Source: an uncultured Alphaproteobacteria bacterium (GTDB lineage Bacteria > Pseudomonadota > Alphaproteobacteria > UBA8366 > JADFVY01). From it: a DNA stretch of 42,978 nucleotides. The DNA is taken from assembly GCA_947259105.1 (NCBI GenBank), contig CAMYKU010000028.1, positions 6,801-49,778 on the forward strand, read 5' to 3'. Below the pieces are notes generated by a model. It did no database searches. It saw only the letters and a list, made by a program, of their open reading frames with translations, and was not told the origin of the DNA. A program made the position numbers and the translations under genes. Positions 40,466 to 42,978 of the stretch are shown piece by piece (the stretch's first letter is position 1; every line of letters begins with the position of its first letter).

Positions 40466-42037
40466 GTGAAATTTCTGCCGCCGCAAGAGGTCAAACCGCG
40501 GCTGACCGGCGGCGGCGAGATCGCCTTCCTGGACGTACGCGAGCAGGGCCAGTACGGCGAGGGCCATCCGTTCTTCGCGACACCCTTGCCCTACAGCCGG
40601 CTGGAGATCGGCGCGCCGGCGCTGCTGCCGCGCAGGTCGGCGCCCATCGTGCTGCTGGACGACGGCGACGGGGTCGCCGAGAAGGCCGCGCTGCGGCTGG
40701 CGGGGCTGGGTTATAGCGCTATCGCGATCCTGGACGGCGGCGCGGCGGGCTGGGCGGCGGCGGGCTTCACCCTGTTCAAGGGGGTGAACGTGCCGAGCAA
40801 GGCGTTCGGCGAGCTGCTGGAGCATGCCCGCGGTGTGCCCAACATTTCCGCCGAGGAATTCACTTCCATGCGGGCGCGCGGCGAAAAGCTGGTGCTGCTG
40901 GACGGCCGCCCGGAAAGCGAATACCGGAAGATGACGATTCCCGGCAGCACCTGCTGCCCGAACGCCGAGCTCGGCCACCGGCTGCCGCTCTTCGTCTCCG
41001 ACACGGATACCACGGTCGTGGTCAACTGCGCCGGCCGCACCCGCAGCATCGTCGGCGCGCAGAACCTGCGGGAGATGGGTTACCCCAACCCGATCCTGGC
41101 CCTGCGCAACGGCACGCAGGGCTGGCTTCTGGCCGGCTACGAGCTGGAATACGGGGCCGACCGGATCTATCCCGAGGTGCTCCCGAAAGCGGCGCGGGCC
41201 GAGTCCCGGGAAAGGGCGGCGGCGCTGCGCGCACGGCACGAAATCCCCGTGGTCGACCAAGAAACGCTCGACGAATGGCGCACCGACAACGACCGCACGC
41301 TTTATGTCCTGGATGTGCGGACGGCGGAGGAATTCGCGCGCGGCCACCTGCCCGGCAGCCGCCACGCGCCCGGCGGGCAGCTCGCCCAGGCGACCGACCA
41401 GTGGGTCGCGGTGCGCGGCGCGCACATCGTGCTGACCGACGATACCGGGCTGCGCGCCGCCATCACCGCCCACTGGCTGCGCTGCATGGGCCACGACGCG
41501 CACGTGCTGGACGCGGATGTTTCCGCGTTGCGCGACGCCGAGACCGGGATGCCCGAAATCGCGGCCGCCACGGACCCGCTGCCCGACATGGACCCGGCGG
41601 AGCTCGCGTCGGGGTTGGCGTCGGGGTCCCTTGCGCTGCTCGACGTCAATGTCGGCATGGCATACCGCAAGGGTCATATCGACGGTGCGCGCTGGGCCTG
41701 CCGCCCGCGCCTCGGCCGGCTGGGCCTCGCCCCCGGGACGCCGGTCGTGCTGACGGCGAAGGACCGCCGCCGCGCGCAGCTTGCCGCACTCGACCTCGCC
41801 GGGGCCGGAATCGGCCCGGTCCATTACCTCACCGGGGACCGGGACGCATGGACCGCCGCCGGCCTGCACATGGTCGAAACGCCGGACGACCCCGGGCAAG
41901 CCGACTGCATCGACTACCTGTTCTTCGTCCACGACCGCCACGCCGACAACCTGGAAGCCTGCCGCCAGTATCTCGCCTGGGAGACCGCCCTGATCGGCCA
42001 ACTGGACGAGCAGGAGAGAGGGGTGTTCCGGCTTTAG
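40466..42037 (+). CDS. Four-domain rhodanese protein with one intact active site
   Basis: The 523-residue product contains four rhodanese-like domains in tandem, each with a VLLDxR-type start: about 18-105, 125-230, 275-365 and 385-475. Only domain 2 has the catalytic loop, C188 in NCAGRTRS. In the same place domain 1 has LLDDGDG, domain 3 LTDDTGL and domain 4 LTAKDRRRA, all without cysteine. A C-terminal tail (about 480-523) is rich in acidic and aromatic residues. Rhodaneses carry persulfide sulfur; the role here is unknown. GTG start four bases after the gamma-CA stop, so the pair is coupled. Confidence 0.88.
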   Translation: MKFLPPQEVKPRLTGGGEIAFLDVREQGQYGEGHPFFATPLPYSRLEIGAPALLPRRSAPIVLLDDGDGVAEKAALRLAGLGYSAIAILDGGAAGWAAAGFTLFKGVNVPSKAFGELLEHARGVPNISAEEFTSMRARGEKLVLLDGRPESEYRKMTIPGSTCCPNAELGHRLPLFVSDTDTTVVVNCAGRTRSIVGAQNLREMGYPNPILALRNGTQGWLLAGYELEYGADRIYPEVLPKAARAESRERAAALRARHEIPVVDQETLDEWRTDNDRTLYVLDVRTAEEFARGHLPGSRHAPGGQLAQATDQWVAVRGAHIVLTDDTGLRAAITAHWLRCMGHDAHVLDADVSALRDAETGMPEIAAATDPLPDMDPAELASGLASGSLALLDVNVGMAYRKGHIDGARWACRPRLGRLGLAPGTPVVLTAKDRRRAQLAALDLAGAGIGPVHYLTGDRDAWTAAGLHMVETPDDPGQADCIDYLFFVHDRHADNLEACRQYLAWETALIGQLDEQERGVFRL

Positions 42038-42084
42038 GTCCTGGCGCATTGTCCGTTCAATTGGAATCGGGTCCGACCGGCGGC

Positions 42085-42193
42085 GCGACCTCATACTTCG
42101 AGACGCGGCTGCGCCGCTCCTCAGCATGAGGGCACGGGCGTCGGAGCCTCATGCTGAGGAGGCGCGAAGCGCCGTCTCGAAGTATGAGGTCGC
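42085..42193. repeat. Cloverleaf palindrome, full copy
   Basis: Outer arms GCGACCTCATACTTCGAGAC (42085-42104) and GTCTCGAAGTATGAGGTCGC (42174-42193) are perfect 20-bp complements. Left mini-hairpin GCGGC-TGC-GCCGC (42105-42117), right mini-hairpin GGCGC-GAA-GCGCC (42161-42173), inner arms TCCTCAGCATGAGG and CCTCATGCTGAGGA. It lies between the convergent stops of the rhodanese and DUF6869 genes, where it could end transcripts from both sides. Confidence 0.93.
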
Positions 42194-42225
42194 TCGGCGC
42201 CGATCAAACCGGATCGAATTTTGCT

Positions 42226-42738
42226 CTAATTCCTGTCGTCGAGTTTGTGCGATCCCTGCGGCGGTCCCGGATTCCGGACCAGCCAGGGCCCGTCTGCGAC
42301 GGCAGTCCGGATGCGCCGCCAGATTTCCGGCTTGACGTCGAACCCTGCCCATATGCCGGAGAGCAGCAAACGGAATTTCTCGTTGTGCGCCGCTTCGCGC
42401 TCGATCTCATCGATCATTCGCTCACCGTGGAAGCGCACCAGGTTTTCGAGTGGCCCCGCAGCAAGGGCGCCGATTTCGGACGGCTCCTTGAAGTATGTAA
42501 GCGCAAATACGATGAGCTTGAAGCCCAGGGCCGGCCTCTCCCCGACAAGCCTGTCCACGCAATCGAGGGCCCAAAGGCAATCATCCCTGGCAGGGTCGTT
42601 GGGTTTCTCGATTGCAAGCGTTTTCAGTGCGATGGCAAGCCGGTCGGGATCCAGTTGTCCCGCGCCGTCCCGGCACGGGAACCCGGCACCGTTCCGGCAG
42701 TCGGGGCAGGTGGGGAGCTGTCGCCGCGCCTGATGCAT
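42226..42738 (-). CDS. DUF6869 domain-containing protein
   Basis: The 170-residue product has an N-terminal cysteine-bearing segment (CPDCRNGAGFPC) and then a helical domain with DDCLWALDCVDRLVGERP, LAAGPLENLVRFHGERMID and FRLLLSGIWAGFD, the pattern of DUF6869 proteins of unknown function. The two cysteine pairs near the N-terminus (CPDC, FPC) could bind metal but are not a known part of the domain. ATG at 42738. It stands alone, convergent with the rhodanese gene. Confidence 0.75.
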   Translation of the reverse strand: MHQARRQLPTCPDCRNGAGFPCRDGAGQLDPDRLAIALKTLAIEKPNDPARDDCLWALDCVDRLVGERPALGFKLIVFALTYFKEPSEIGALAAGPLENLVRFHGERMIDEIEREAAHNEKFRLLLSGIWAGFDVKPEIWRRIRTAVADGPWLVRNPGPPQGSHKLDDRN

Positions 42739-42819
42739 GGCGTCGAATCTGCCCGTGAATCGTTAAGAAAGCTGTAATCGGTCAGGCGCGATGCGCATGG
42801 TGCGGGACTTGACCCGATC

Positions 42820-42978
42820 TCACTCCACCGCCCTTGGGTCCAGCGCGTCCTGCATTCCGTCGCCGAGGAAGTTGAAGGCGATGACGGTGACGAAGATCGC
42901 GAGGCCCGGCCACACCGCCAGCATCGGCGCGGTCCAGATCGTCTCCTGCGCGTTGGTCAGCATGTTGCCCCAGCTCGC
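42820..42978 (-). CDS. ABC transporter permease, C-terminal fragment (DppC/OppC type)
   Basis: Minus-strand reading of the window end gives the last 52 residues of a dipeptide/oligopeptide-type permease: SWGNMLTNAQETIW, then AVWPGLAIFVTVIAFNFLGD and GMQDALDPRAVE before TGA. The AFNFLGDGMQDALDP ending is diagnostic of DppC/OppC. The start and most of the gene lie outside the window, as do the binding protein and ATPase genes. Only family level is certain. Confidence 0.9.
   Translation of the reverse strand, partial: ASWGNMLTNAQETIWTAPMLAVWPGLAIFVTVIAFNFLGDGMQDALDPRAVE

Noticed and set aside
40085..42127. 680-codon minus-strand frame opposite the rhodanese and gamma-CA genes
   Set aside because: No recognisable domain, and the plus-strand genes have clear motifs and coupled starts.
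1..42978. CRISPR array, insertion sequence or prophage
   Set aside because: No regularly spaced direct repeats, transposase or phage gene was seen; the repeats present are palindromic and dispersed.

Overview
The window is GC-rich, gene-dense chromosomal DNA of a Gram-negative bacterium, most probably an alphaproteobacterium (inference). The evidence is gene order known from that class: hisG-hisD-UPF0262-LMW phosphatase, maf-rng-yacG next to tRNA-Phe, and HDAC-xseB-ispA-dxs. A squalene (hopanoid) cassette hpnCDE, a short-form HisG and a tripartite tricarboxylate transporter fit a Rhodospirillales-like member, but the sequence alone does not fix the genus.

Layout. 1-501: truncated end of a TagO/VasI-like gene. 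502-2041: methyltransferase, tRNA-Phe and several palindromic repeats. 2042-4427 (minus): yacG, rng, maf. 4784-8435 (minus): a four-gene FTR-type iron-uptake operon behind a Fur-box-like palindrome, followed by a probable structured RNA with its own terminator. 8851-14838 (minus): hpnCDE then hisG-hisD-UPF0262-LMW phosphatase. 14943-19485 (plus): two tandem TPR-sulfotransferases coupled to a degenerate biotin-ligase-like gene. 19776-20891: a porin. 20980-25107 (minus): HDAC-family amidohydrolase, xseB, ispA, dxs. 25271-29598 (plus): an RND efflux pair. 29734-30699: a BigR-like ArsR regulator, then a small gene behind a textbook sigma-54 promoter. 30704-37684 (minus): acid uptake and activation genes (GntR regulator, TctC, TctB, TctA, PaaI thioesterase, enolase-superfamily enzyme, MatB-like malonyl-CoA synthetase). 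37885-42037 (plus, divergent): CaiB/BaiF CoA-transferase, a crotonase lacking both hydratase glutamates, gamma-carbonic anhydrase and a four-rhodanese protein. 42226-end (minus): a DUF6869 protein and the tail of an oligopeptide-type ABC permease.

How genes work together. Dxs and IspA make farnesyl diphosphate, which HpnC, HpnD and HpnE turn into squalene; the later hopanoid genes are not in the window. The FTR operon is an iron-starvation uptake system that seems to sit inside an otherwise conserved block (infA, usual between the LMW phosphatase and maf, is absent). The 30.7-42.0 kb divergon looks like a GntR-controlled pathway that imports a carboxylic acid, activates it as a CoA ester and processes it; malonate or a substituted malonate is the best guess.

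The most unusual structure is a family of about 100-bp nested palindromes (1862, 4584, 42085; shortened copy at 1523; remnant at 652-741). Their outer and inner arms are nearly constant, while two 5-bp mini-hairpins change sequence between copies yet keep perfect pairing. Other points to check are the sigma-54-driven 66-residue protein, the structured RNA at 8579-8822, the Glu-less crotonase beside matB and the four-domain rhodanese with a single catalytic cysteine.
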